A stretch of 64,000 nt of DNA from an uncultured Lachnospiraceae bacterium. GTDB lineage: Bacteria; Bacillota; Clostridia; Lachnospirales; Lachnospiraceae. Where the stretch lies: assembly GCA_947564645.1 (NCBI GenBank), contig CANOCU010000007.1:1-64000 (forward strand), in the 5' to 3' direction. Positions 1-8,227 of the stretch are shown piece by piece. Made by a program: the position numbers and the translations under genes. Position 1 is the stretch's first letter. Each line of letters starts with the position of its first letter. The notes below the pieces were generated by a model that was not told where the DNA came from, made no database searches, and was given only the letters and a program-made list of their open reading frames with translations.

Positions 1-259
1 TCGAACTGTCGCCGTGGGGATGGTATTTACCCATGGTATCGCCCACGATACGCGCCGACTTACGGTAGGGCTTGTCATAGCGGATTCCCAGCTCATACAT
101 ATCATACAGCGTCCTTCTCTGCACGGGCTTTAGGCCGTCCCGCACATCCGGCAGCGCCCTGGCGATGATCACGCTCATGGCATAGTCGATAAAGGACTTC
201 TGCATGACCTCGGAATATTCCGTCTTGATGATTCTGTCATTTCTGTCATTCGCACTCAT
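1..259 (-). CDS. parC: Type IIA topoisomerase subunit A (ParC-like), 5' part only
   Basis: This is the first 86 codons of a DNA gyrase/topoisomerase IV A subunit; the gene continues past the left edge. The visible part has the conserved N-terminal stretch [17 protein letters not shown] and then [14 protein letters not shown], which lie before the catalytic tyrosine. GAGGAGG just upstream supports the ATG at 259. It sits 110 bp downstream of the B subunit gene on the same strand. There is no dnaA/recF context, which suggests the second (topo IV) pair rather than gyrA; that is inference from context only, and GyrA cannot be excluded. Confidence 0.75.
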   Translation of the reverse strand, partial: MSANDRNDRIIKTEYSEVMQKSFIDYAMSVIIARALPDVRDGLKPVQRRTLYDMYELGIRYDKPYRKSARIVGDTMGKYHPHGDSS

Positions 260-369
260 ATTTTCCTCCTCACGGATGTTGCCTGCTGTGTCCGCAACAT
301 CCCTGAATGCATCCTGGAAGTCTGCTTCTTACTAACAAATATCAAATACAAACTGTCAAATCATAAATA

Positions 370-2301
370 TCAGATATCTAATTCCGCATCCTGGGCGTGC
401 CGGTAGATGAACTCCTTACGGGGCAGTACCTCCGTTCCCATCAGCATCTCCGTCACTTCCGTGGCCATGCGGGCGTCCTCGATCTCCACCTGCTTAAGCA
501 GCCTCGTGTCGGGATCCAGCGTAGTTTCCCAGAGCTGTTCGGCGTCCATCTCGCCCAGACCTTTATACCGCTGCAGGGTAAAAGGCCCTTTGTGCCGCTT
601 CCGGTATTTTTCAAGCGCCTTATCATCATAGAGATATTCTTCCTTCCCCTTGGAGGGCATGACTTTATAGAGAGGCGGCATGGCGATATATACGTGCCCC
701 TCATAGATCAGCTCCGGCATAAACCGGTAAAATAAGGTCAGAAGCAGCGTGGAGATATGTTCGCCGTCCACGTCCGCATCGGCCATGATGATGATCTTGT
801 CATAGCGCAGCCTGCTGATATCGAAGTCGTTGCCGTAGCCTTCCGAAAAGCCGCAGCCGAAAGCGTTGATCATGGTCTTGATCTCCGCGTTGGCGAGGAT
901 CTTATCGATACTGGCCTTCTCCACATTGAGGATCTTACCGCGGATGGGAAGGATGGCCTGGAACATGCGGTTGCGCGCCGTCTTGGCGCTGCCGCCCGCA
1001 GAATCTCCCTCCACGATAAAGATCTCGCACTTGGAGGCGTCCCGGGACTCACAGTTGGCCAGCTTGCCGTTGGAGTCAAAAGAGAATTTCTGCTTCGTCA
1101 GAAGATTCGTCTTCGCCTTCTCCTCCGTCTTGCGGATCTTCGCCGCCTTCTCCGCACAGCCGATGATGTTCTTCAAGGTCTCCAGATTGCGGTCAAAGAA
1201 GCGGACGATCTCTTCCCCCGTCACCTTACTCACGATCTTCGCCGCGTCCTGGTTATCCAGCTTGGTCTTTGTCTGTCCCTCGAAACGGGGATCCGGATGC
1301 TTGATGGACACCACGGCGGTCATGCCGTTGCGCACATCCGCGCCGGTAAAGTTGACGTCCTTTTCCTTTAAGATATTGAGCCCTCTGGCGTAAGTGTTGA
1401 TCACATTGGTGAACATGGTCTTGAAACCGGTCAGATGGGTACCGCCCTCCGCATTGTAGATATTGTTGCAGAAACCAAGCACATTCTCATGAAACTCGTT
1501 CACATACTGCAGGGCGACCTCCACCGTGATCCCCTCCGATTCGCCCTTGTAGTAGATCACGTCGTGAACGGCCTCCTTGGATTTGTTCATATCCTTGATA
1601 AAGCCGATGATCCCTTCCGGCTCATGATACTCGATATGTTCGGTCTCCACCTTACGCTTATCTTCATAGATGATCGTCAGCGCCGGATTCAGATACGCCG
1701 TCTCATGCAGACGACTCTTGACCTCATCTTCCTTAAACCGGGTCCGGTCGAAGATGGTGTCGTCCGGCAGAAAATTGATGGTGGTGCCGGATTCCTTCGT
1801 CTTTCCCACCACCGGCAAAAGCCCGTCCTGCAGTTCCAATGTGGGAATCCCGCGCTCATAGCGGTCTTCATAGATATATCCGCCGGTCTTCACCGTCACA
1901 TGCATATGCGCGGACAGGGCATTCACTACGGAAGAGCCCACGCCGTGCAGGCCGCCGCTTGTCTTATAGGCGTCATTGTCAAATTTACCGCCCGCATGGA
2001 GCGTTGTAAAGACAAGCCGTTCCGCGCTGATCCCTTTCTCGTGCATCCCCACCGGAATGCCCCGGCCGTTGTCAGAGACCGTAGCCGAACCGTCCGCCTC
2101 CAGTGTCACGCATATGGTGGAACAGTATCCTGCCAGATGTTCGTCCACCGCATTGTCCATGATCTCATAGATCAGGTGGTTTAATCCCTTGGTGGAAACG
2201 CTGCCGATATACATGCCCGGCCGGACACGCACCGCCTCCAGCCCTTCCAGTACGGTGATGCTGGAAGCGTCATATGTATTTGCTGTATTTGTCTTAGCCA
2301 T
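370..2301 (-). CDS. parE: Type IIA topoisomerase subunit B (ParE-like)
   Basis: ATPase subunit of a type II topoisomerase, 643 aa, the usual length for ParE/GyrB without an insert. In order: a GHKL ATPase N-terminus ([38 protein letters not shown]), the transducer, the Toprim domain (EGDSAGGSA and the metal-binding [10 protein letters not shown]) and the C-terminal [18 protein letters not shown]. The ATG at 2301 is chosen because AGAGG precedes it by 8 bases; the frame stays open 20 codons further upstream without a better start. It lies between a histidine kinase and the A subunit gene. ParE rather than GyrB is inferred from the lack of oriC neighbours. Confidence 0.85.
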   Translation of the reverse strand: MAKTNTANTYDASSITVLEGLEAVRVRPGMYIGSVSTKGLNHLIYEIMDNAVDEHLAGYCSTICVTLEADGSATVSDNGRGIPVGMHEKGISAERLVFTTLHAGGKFDNDAYKTSGGLHGVGSSVVNALSAHMHVTVKTGGYIYEDRYERGIPTLELQDGLLPVVGKTKESGTTINFLPDDTIFDRTRFKEDEVKSRLHETAYLNPALTIIYEDKRKVETEHIEYHEPEGIIGFIKDMNKSKEAVHDVIYYKGESEGITVEVALQYVNEFHENVLGFCNNIYNAEGGTHLTGFKTMFTNVINTYARGLNILKEKDVNFTGADVRNGMTAVVSIKHPDPRFEGQTKTKLDNQDAAKIVSKVTGEEIVRFFDRNLETLKNIIGCAEKAAKIRKTEEKAKTNLLTKQKFSFDSNGKLANCESRDASKCEIFIVEGDSAGGSAKTARNRMFQAILPIRGKILNVEKASIDKILANAEIKTMINAFGCGFSEGYGNDFDISRLRYDKIIIMADADVDGEHISTLLLTLFYRFMPELIYEGHVYIAMPPLYKVMPSKGKEEYLYDDKALEKYRKRHKGPFTLQRYKGLGEMDAEQLWETTLDPDTRLLKQVEIEDARMATEVTEMLMGTEVLPRKEFIYRHAQDAELDI

Positions 2302-2371
2302 GTTATTACCTCTTATTCTCGTTTCATGCCACGGTGAATGCGCCTGATGCGTCAGGCACATGGGTGATTCC

Positions 2372-4567
2372 TCATCCGCTGTACCGGATCATCTCCTCCG
2401 GCAGATATTCCCGGATCATCTCCTCAAGCATCCGGTGATCGATGGGTTTCGACAGATAATCCGTAAAGCCCTCTTCCAGATATTTCTCCCTTGCGCCTGT
2501 GACCGCATTAGCCGTAAGGGCGATCACGATCGGCGCCTTCTGCCGGAAACGTTCCGTCTCCTGCATTCGGTGCAATGTCTCCACCCCGTCCATCACCGGC
2601 ATCATATGATCCAGTAAAATGATATCATAATCGTTTTTGTCAAATTTTTCAAGACATTCCTGTCCGCTTGTCGCAGAATCGAACTGTACCTTTAACCGTT
2701 TCAACAGGCCCTTGGCCACCGTGATATTGACGCGGTTATCGTCCACGGCCAGTATGCTGGCTTCCGGCGCGATGAATTTCTCCCGTGACTGTTCCCGCTC
2801 CGCGACCCGGCGCAGCCGTTCCTTATAATCGCCAAGCAGTTCCGGTCCGGCCACTCTCTGCGGAACGGTAAAGGTGAAGGTACTGCCCTCTCCGTATACG
2901 CTCTCGACGCTTAAGCTGCCCTTCATCCTGTCGATCAGATTCTTCGTGATGCTCAGCCCCAGACCCGTGCCCTCGATATTCTCGTTTTTCGACCTGTCCA
3001 GCCTGACAAAAGGCTCGAACAGTACCGAAAGCTTATCCGCTTCGATGCCGATGCCGGTATCCGATACGGTGATCTGCAGGTCGATATTATTTTTATCCTT
3101 GTCCGTAAAGTCTACCTTCAGCGTGACCTGCCCCTCTCTTGTATATTTGAGCGAATTGGTGAGGAAATTAATGATACACTGCTTGATCCGCTGCTCGTCC
3201 CCGTGCAGTACCTCCGGCAGCATCGGATCTGCCTGGATATGCAGAGCCAGACTGCTCTCCTCCGCCCGCATGGTCACCATATTCTCAATGTCGATCAGCA
3301 TCTTGCCGAGATGATAATCTTTCTCCACGATCTCCATCTGCCCGGATTCTATCTTGGAAAGATCCAGAATGTCATTGATAATGGAGAGCAGTATCTTACC
3401 CGCATTCTGAATATTCAGGGCATAATCCTTGATCGAGTCGGAACAGCTCTCCCGCAGGATCATCTCATTCATGCCCAGCACCGCGTTGATCGGCGTCCGT
3501 ATCTCATGGGACATATGCGCAAGGAAAACGCTCTTGGCCGTATTGGCGCGCTCCGCTTCCTCCTTCAGGCTGATCAGCTGCTGTGTGTACAGATGGCCTT
3601 CCGTCATATCGCTGATCCGGTAGATCGTCCCTGCCCGGCGGTGATTATCGTCATGGATTTCACTCGATTCCCACTGATAATATTTATTCCTTATCGTAAA
3701 ACCTTCTCTGTTCTCCTTTAAAAAACCGAACACCGCCTTCTCAATATCCTGTCTGTCTTTCCAGTCGATCTCCGGGAAGATCCTCGATATCTCCCGGTTT
3801 AGATAGATGACCTCCCCGTGCCTGTCGGTGACAAGGATGCCTTCCCGGATATTGTCGATCACCCGGTCCTTGGCTGTCTTGACCGTATCAAACAGACGGT
3901 ATTTGTACATGACAAAAACAAGAAAACATTCCGTCATCACCATGGACATGGGATATGGATCATAATAGCCGAACGCGCCTGACGCTCTGCAGAGCCACAG
4001 ACAGATCGGATTTAAGGAAGCCAGGCAGAGCAGAAATAATTCCGGACGCTTCTCTCCCCGGTGTTCCAGCGCCGACTGCAGCACAATGAGCGTGATGAGA
4101 AATCCAAGGACCATCGTCGTTACGACCCACCAGTAATAGACCGGTCCAGGCACGATGGACCACAGATAATGCCCGTTCTGCACGACCCGCTCCACCTTTT
4201 TGTAAAAGATCGTATGATAATCGATCGTAAAGACAACGATCAGGATAAACAGATGATCGATCGCGTAAAACCGCTTGATCAGCCTGACATGCCAGTCCTT
4301 CAGATGGGTGCTGTACAGACATGAAAAATACAGGAAGCTGAGCAGCCCCATCGTGGTGCCGATATATTCAATCTTGATCGAAAGGCGCGCCGCTTCCTCA
4401 CTGACACTCTGCAGTTCCAGAAAATATCCCGTCATGTCCAGAAAAGTGCACATCGTCCCCACCAGCAGAATCTTCTGCTGTACGGAGGGCTTTGCCATCC
4501 CCACAAACAGGATCATGACGAAACAGAGGAACACGCCGATCCCGTGTATTGCTATGATCATTCCCAT
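2372..4567 (-). CDS. Hybrid sensor histidine kinase (7TM-PAS-HisKA-HATPase-REC)
   Basis: A 731-aa membrane-bound hybrid kinase. About residues 1-220 form seven hydrophobic segments like the histidine-kinase 7TM sensor region. A PAS-like segment (GILVTDRHGEVIYLN) follows near 240-320. The HisKA phospho-acceptor box HMSHEIRTPINAVLG is near residue 354, followed by the ATPase N and G boxes (VSDTGIGIEADKL, GTGLGLSITKNL). A C-terminal receiver domain has VDDNRVN, the phospho-acceptor LLDHMMPVMDG and the conserved Lys in YLSKPI. No HPt domain or separate response regulator is encoded nearby, so the output partner is unknown. It starts 25 bp after the predicted nuclease gene and ends 70 bp before parE. 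Confidence 0.88.
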   Translation of the reverse strand: MGMIIAIHGIGVFLCFVMILFVGMAKPSVQQKILLVGTMCTFLDMTGYFLELQSVSEEAARLSIKIEYIGTTMGLLSFLYFSCLYSTHLKDWHVRLIKRFYAIDHLFILIVVFTIDYHTIFYKKVERVVQNGHYLWSIVPGPVYYWWVVTTMVLGFLITLIVLQSALEHRGEKRPELFLLCLASLNPICLWLCRASGAFGYYDPYPMSMVMTECFLVFVMYKYRLFDTVKTAKDRVIDNIREGILVTDRHGEVIYLNREISRIFPEIDWKDRQDIEKAVFGFLKENREGFTIRNKYYQWESSEIHDDNHRRAGTIYRISDMTEGHLYTQQLISLKEEAERANTAKSVFLAHMSHEIRTPINAVLGMNEMILRESCSDSIKDYALNIQNAGKILLSIINDILDLSKIESGQMEIVEKDYHLGKMLIDIENMVTMRAEESSLALHIQADPMLPEVLHGDEQRIKQCIINFLTNSLKYTREGQVTLKVDFTDKDKNNIDLQITVSDTGIGIEADKLSVLFEPFVRLDRSKNENIEGTGLGLSITKNLIDRMKGSLSVESVYGEGSTFTFTVPQRVAGPELLGDYKERLRRVAEREQSREKFIAPEASILAVDDNRVNITVAKGLLKRLKVQFDSATSGQECLEKFDKNDYDIILLDHMMPVMDGVETLHRMQETERFRQKAPIVIALTANAVTGAREKYLEEGFTDYLSKPIDHRMLEEMIREYLPEEMIRYSG

Positions 4568-4591
4568 AAGAAAACCCCGTTTTACGATTAC

Positions 4592-5344
4592 TTAATTTAC
4601 TTCGTTCACTTCATACAGATATTCCCGGCCCCGCTTCCCGGCCCGCGAGAGCAGCTGCATATAGGTAAGCAGAGGCAGCGTGCGCGCCGAAAGGTCACGG
4701 TGGATCCCGGCAGCCTTCGCAAACTCCTTTACCGTAAAAGGCTCCTCCAGTTCATAAGGCACGAGCTGCAGGAAATCCTCCACCCGATCGATCCGTATCT
4801 CGTCGAAAAGCGCGAGCGGCATCCTGTCGTAGCGGCTCGATCCCCGCTTCCTGTTCTTGCTCCAGCCGTTTAACAGTCGATATTCGTCGATATCCAGCAG
4901 CGGAAAAGCAAAAGAAAGATTCGGATGTCCCAGAAACTGCTTGATCCTGTAAAGTTCCACAAATGCGTGATAGACATTACCGGTAACCGGCGACTTGTGC
5001 TTCTTCGACAGTTCGCCCGTCTCTTCATCCATCCAGATCACCCATTTAGAATGCGGGATCGGATAGACCACCGTCACGGGATACAGTGGCAGGAATGCCG
5101 CCAGCTTCGGCCGCAGCCTGTTAAAATTGCCGTTCTGGATCTCTATGATACGCTTCCCGGTATAGATATCTGCGATATAACCCTCGATCGGCACCTCATG
5201 ATAGTCCTCGTCCGGTTCGTAGTACAGCTTCATCACTGCGTGGACCGTCTTCTCCTGCAGTGTACCGAAACCGTGGGGATCGTTCTGTTTTAAAAGTACT
5301 TTGAGCTTTGCCTGCTCGAAGGCTTCCCTGTCTGGTGTGTTCAC
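4592..5344 (-). CDS. Predicted PD-(D/E)XK-like nuclease with C-terminal winged helix
   Basis: A 250-aa protein I do not recognise by name. Residues 31-100 look like a restriction-endonuclease-like core: Glu31 in a first helix, Asp59 in GYIADIY, then Glu68-Ile-Gln70 in RIIEIQNGNF, a conserved Lys80 and a beta strand YPVTVVYPI. An Asp plus Glu-X-Gln arrangement is known in CoiA-type members of the PD-(D/E)XK fold. Residues about 195-250 resemble a winged helix that could bind DNA. Translation appears to start at a GTG, because the ATG one base earlier is followed at once by a stop; AAGGA lies 9 bases upstream. Its promoter overlaps a LexA-like box. Nuclease activity is inference. Confidence 0.5.
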   Translation of the reverse strand: MNTPDREAFEQAKLKVLLKQNDPHGFGTLQEKTVHAVMKLYYEPDEDYHEVPIEGYIADIYTGKRIIEIQNGNFNRLRPKLAAFLPLYPVTVVYPIPHSKWVIWMDEETGELSKKHKSPVTGNVYHAFVELYRIKQFLGHPNLSFAFPLLDIDEYRLLNGWSKNRKRGSSRYDRMPLALFDEIRIDRVEDFLQLVPYELEEPFTVKEFAKAAGIHRDLSARTLPLLTYMQLLSRAGKRGREYLYEVNEVN

Positions 5345-5409
5345 ATCTGTTGTTCCTTACTGTTACGAGTTAGCGGGCAGACTGCCAATGGATCCGGCAG
5401 CTTTTCATC

Positions 5410-5438
5410 AGTATAACAGAAAAACCGAGTTCGAACAA
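5410..5438 (-). promoter_or_regulatory. Promoter of the predicted nuclease gene
   Basis: Minus-strand TTGTTC (5433-5438), 17-base spacer, TATACT (5410-5415), about 65 bases before the GTG start. The -35 element lies inside the LexA-like box at 5432-5445. Confidence 0.65.
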
Positions 5439-5445
5439 GTGTTTT
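5432..5445. promoter_or_regulatory. LexA-like (SOS) box
   Basis: CGAACAAGTGTTTT matches the Gram-positive LexA/DinR consensus CGAACRNRYGTTYC at 13 of 14 positions; only the last base differs. It covers the -35 element of the nuclease promoter, where a repressor would block RNA polymerase. The lexA gene is not in the window. Confidence 0.5.
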
Positions 5446-5487
5446 GTTTCGTTCTGTTCCTGTTTTGCTTTAGTTAATTTATGTGGG

Positions 5488-6147
5488 TCACAGGATCATT
5501 ACTTCCCAATACCCGTTATGTCTGCTTCCTACTCTCCTGATGACCTGTTGTTTCTTAAGCTTGTTCAGATAATATTTCACCCTGTCCACTGTCCATCCCA
5601 GTTCCATTGCAAGTTCTCTCTGTGTCAGAGCCGGATGTTTCCTGATCAGACTTAAGACAGCATTGTCTGACTGAGTGAGACTTTGGGTAGGACTTTGGGT
5701 AGTTTGAGTAGGACTTTGGGTAGTTTGGGTAGGACTTTGGGTAGTTTGGGCAGGACTTTGGGTAGTTTGATAATAGTCCACGTTTTCCCTGACTTCATCT
5801 GCCATGTGCCGATACAGATTCACCCGAAAATCACCGTCAAAATCAATAAAATCCGGCTTCTGAAGGCCATACTCCCTGCATTCTCGCAGGATTCTCGGAA
5901 TACCGCTTCCCCACTTTTCAATAATCTTCATATAGGCAAATGCATAGGCGATTGCCCGGTTACGGGGTTTAGAATATCCCTCCATCATTTTTTTAACGGA
6001 TACTCCGTTTAGGAGCATACCAGGAGACGTTACTTCCAGACGATCATCATACAGTGCTACCTGAATATTTCCCGGTTCCAGATATGACCTGTGTGCCACG
6101 GAATTTGCGATCATCTCCCGCACGCTGTCTGTCGGTAATTCATACAT
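5488..6147 (-). pseudogene. N-terminally truncated AlbA/Schlafen-type ATP-binding regulator
   Basis: The 219-aa frame matches the C-terminal half of regulators that normally begin with an AlbA_2 (Schlafen) domain followed by a GHKL-like ATP-binding domain (VREMIANSVAHRSYL, DDRLEVTSPGML, RNRAIAYAF, KWGSGIPRIL). The N-terminal domain is missing. Family-like sequence (IQGIYRQD) continues upstream of the ATG but meets an in-frame TGA 11 codons before it, so this is either a decayed gene or a short derivative. A linker holds four TTQSPxQ heptapeptides, then a winged helix (LTQRELAMELGWTVDRVKYYLNKL). A good promoter sits just upstream, so the remnant may be expressed. Confidence 0.6.
5691..5774. 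repeat. Four tandem 21-bp units coding TTQSPxQ
   Basis: In-frame units begin at 5691, 5712, 5733 and 5754, each starting GACTTTGGGTAGTTTG, with a partial unit at 5679-5690. They encode a Thr/Gln/Ser/Pro-rich linker and are nearly identical at DNA level, so copy number can change by slippage without shifting the frame. Confidence 0.9.
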
Positions 6148-6187
6148 ATCCTGCCGATAAATTCCCTGTATTCACTGTTTTTATTTC

Positions 6188-6216
6188 AGTATATCCTTTT
6201 CTACCGCCAAAAGCAA
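6188..6216 (-). promoter_or_regulatory. Promoter copy A, before the truncated regulator
   Basis: TTGCTT (6211-6216), 17-base spacer, TATACT (6188-6193) on the minus strand, giving a leader of about 35 bases to the ATG at 6147. The whole block 6187-6223 is about 81% identical to 7121-7157. Confidence 0.7.
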
Positions 6217-6251
6217 CCACTATACGGGCCGAAGGCTGAACTGTTACGCGT

Positions 6252-6285
6252 AGAGAAAGCATGACCGTACAGTCATGCTTTCTCT
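6252..6285. terminator. Hairpin, probable terminator of the 6320-7045 gene
   Basis: A perfect 14-bp stem (AGAGAAAGCATGAC / GTCATGCTTTCTCT) with a 6-base loop lies 35 bp past the stop of the unknown gene. It lacks a clear U-tract on either strand, so termination may be partial. Confidence 0.5.
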
Positions 6286-6319
6286 TCCGTCTATTCCTGT
6301 TACAAACAATACCTGTTGC

Positions 6320-7045
6320 TTACAGCTTCCTCACATTCCGGTCGCCGTGCAGGATCCGTTCCTGATCCGACGCGCTTAAGGAGGTGAGTCGGCCGGTCCG
6401 GTCGTAGTAGGTCAGCAGGGAGGAATTCTTAGCCATAGTCTTATGACCGTTATCCGTCAGCAGACTGATCACCTGCTCCAGATTGCCGGAACGCAGATAT
6501 TGCTGAATTTCCTTATCTGCATTCCCTCTGCCTGACAGTATTTCCTCCGGTGCTTCCACAGCCTGCCGTGCCGTCGTCTCCGGCGATACCGGCTGATTTA
6601 TTTCCAGATATTCTTCCGATAACCGGTCAGTCTCTTCAACCGGCGCTTCTTCTGCAGACAATACATCCTCTTCCGGCACCGGATCGTTCCAGATCCTGTT
6701 AAGAAGCTCCTTGCAGGACCGGATAAATGTAGTGATCCATGAGCGTACGGTGTGAAAGAGCTCCGAGAAGCTATCCTTCTGTCCGGCAGCTTCCTTCTCC
6801 GGCCCGGTTCCCGACAACTCCAGCTTAACGCCGTTCTGCATCACCGTACGGGACCGGTTCCCGGCAGAATTCTGATGAAGTCCTTCTCCGGAAATCTTCT
6901 CCTTGTTTTCTTCTTCCTCTTTTTTGTCATCAGCCTTCTGATAATCCAGACTGAACTTCTCGCCGCCGCTGTTCGTATCTGCGGCCGTCGGCATATTTAA
7001 TTTTTTATAATCATAGTAATCGTTGTCGCTTACTCTGTTGATCAT
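6320..7045 (-). CDS. Conserved-type hypothetical protein, acidic and low complexity
   Basis: A 241-aa protein of unknown function. It has no signal peptide or clear membrane span. Residues about 45-85 are highly charged (KKEEEENKEK). A short hydrophobic/aromatic patch lies near residue 110 (SWITTFIRSCKELLNRIW). A Pro/Glu-rich region comes next, and then a more ordered C-terminus (EIQQYLRSGNLEQVISLLTDNG, LTYYDRTGRL) ending in NVRKL. The ATG at 7045 is preferred over one 35 codons upstream, because the longer form would put the start inside the promoter. Its promoter is a near copy of the one upstream of the neighbouring truncated regulator. Confidence 0.6.
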   Translation of the reverse strand: MINRVSDNDYYDYKKLNMPTAADTNSGGEKFSLDYQKADDKKEEEENKEKISGEGLHQNSAGNRSRTVMQNGVKLELSGTGPEKEAAGQKDSFSELFHTVRSWITTFIRSCKELLNRIWNDPVPEEDVLSAEEAPVEETDRLSEEYLEINQPVSPETTARQAVEAPEEILSGRGNADKEIQQYLRSGNLEQVISLLTDNGHKTMAKNSSLLTYYDRTGRLTSLSASDQERILHGDRNVRKL

Positions 7046-7121
7046 GGTCTCTTTCTTTCTGCAGCGGTTTTGGTGAACAGGAAACTGCCGCGCTCGACGC
7101 TCTCGCCTGACTCTTTGTCTC

Positions 7122-7150
7122 AGTATATCCTGTTCCGCTGCCGAAAGCAA
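7122..7150 (-). promoter_or_regulatory. Promoter copy B, before the unknown gene
   Basis: TTGCTT (7145-7150), 17-base spacer, TATACT (7122-7127) on the minus strand, 77 bases before the ATG at 7045. The spacer as well as both hexamers resembles promoter copy A at 6188-6216. Confidence 0.7.
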
Positions 7151-7199
7151 CTACTACTGTAACATTCTGGTAAAAATGAGGATGCCCGGCTCCAAATCA

Positions 7200-7940
7200 T
7201 TACCGAATATTCACTTCAAATTCTTCCATGATATGGATCAGATCGCGGATATTACCCCCTTCTGCAAGCCTTTTTCTCAGAAATTCCATGACTTCATAAT
7301 ATCCTGCCCGTTCTGGCACCAGACCGTCCAAGGTACCGGGATATTGCTCCTGCAGGTTATCCAACAGGCTTTTGACAAGCTGTTTGTTTAATATCCTGTC
7401 ATAATGTTCCCTACACAGTCTGACAGTCTCGTCAATGATCGCATTGAAGGTGTGCTCATCCACAGAGGCATATTCTCTTTGCGATACGATCTGATCGTAG
7501 GCCGTAATGCAGACTTCCGTCTCCGACAGCTGCAGGGAGTCCCGGATCCTTAAGACCGGCAGGAGCATTCCTGTCTCCCAGGCAAGCTTCTTCCGGGACT
7601 GGTTCACGTAATCGGTTTTTAGGCCTTCCGTAATACAGGAGATCAGACCGGTGCCCACTTCGATGCGAAGCGGCTCGGCGATCAGATTCTGCCTGATCTC
7701 CCGCTCCGCCGCGGTACTCTTATTTTCACAAAAGGGAACCTCTTCCATGCCAAGCAGACTGTCCGCATGAATCTTCAACAGTCTGCAGATCTCCGCGACC
7801 AGGGTGACATCCGGGAGGCTGTACCCCCGCTCCCATTTGCTCACGGCCTGGGGCGTCACGCCAAGCCGCAATGCAAATTCATCCTGCGTCATATTCTGTT
7901 CTCTCCTGAACCTGCTAATGTTTTCTCCTATTTGCCGCAT
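7200..7940 (-). CDS. XRE-family HTH protein fused to an FlhA (FHIPEP) C-terminal-like domain
   Basis: A 246-aa protein. Residues 1-65 are a Cro/C1-type helix-turn-helix (ISRFRREQNMTQDEFALRLG, VTPQAVSKWERGYSLPD). Residues 88-242 resemble the cytoplasmic domain of FlhA, the flagellar export gate: EPLRIEVGTGLI, then LLPVLRIRDSLQL, KSLLDNLQEQYP, GLVPE and GGNIRDLIHIMEEF appear in FlhA order. There is no membrane part, and the middle of the FlhA domain is shortened. The ATG at 7940 has GGAGG 8 bases upstream. No flagellar gene lies in the window. The family match is clear to me; a role for the FlhA fold as a sensor or docking module is inference. Confidence 0.75.
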   Translation of the reverse strand: MRQIGENISRFRREQNMTQDEFALRLGVTPQAVSKWERGYSLPDVTLVAEICRLLKIHADSLLGMEEVPFCENKSTAAEREIRQNLIAEPLRIEVGTGLISCITEGLKTDYVNQSRKKLAWETGMLLPVLRIRDSLQLSETEVCITAYDQIVSQREYASVDEHTFNAIIDETVRLCREHYDRILNKQLVKSLLDNLQEQYPGTLDGLVPERAGYYEVMEFLRKRLAEGGNIRDLIHIMEEFEVNIR

Positions 7941-8112
7941 ATTCATTTCCTCCTTGCTTGTGATTCCTGTTGTTCTGTTACTCTCAGTGAACAAAGAGTA
8001 TACTTGCATGATATCCCAGAAACCCTGTGTTGTAAAACAACTGTCTGTTGCAGCGCAAATCAACATCATTCCCATTGATGCAACCGTGCCTCACAAAAGG
8101 AGTGCTGCCGTA

Positions 8113-8141
8113 TTGTGGTCTTTCCGGCCATATGGTATAGT
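8113..8141 (+). promoter_or_regulatory. Promoter of the acetyltransferase gene
   Basis: TTGTGG (8113-8118), 17-base spacer, TATAGT (8136-8141), about 87 bases before the ATG at 8228. The gene-free stretch 7941-8227 otherwise shows only the leader of the divergent HTH gene, for which I find a possible TATACT but no convincing -35. Confidence 0.6.
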
Positions 8142-8227
8142 TTTAACAGAAGATATAAACAATGAAGCGCTATACGGATAAACCACTATATTCCGTTCAA
8201 AACAATGAAATAAGGAGACTTGACAGA

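Noticed and set aside
370..2301. gyrB at the replication origin
   Set aside because: No dnaA, dnaN or recF is adjacent; the context favours the second topoisomerase pair, though the symbol remains provisional.
5691..5774. CRISPR array
   Set aside because: The repeats are contiguous 21-bp units without spacers and lie in frame inside a coding sequence.
6187..7157. Mobile element bounded by the two 37-bp blocks
   Set aside because: No transposase or terminal inverted repeats; the blocks are promoters in the same position relative to genes.
7200..7940. Flagellar export gene
   Set aside because: Only the FlhA soluble domain is present, behind an HTH; no membrane part and no other flagellar genes are seen.
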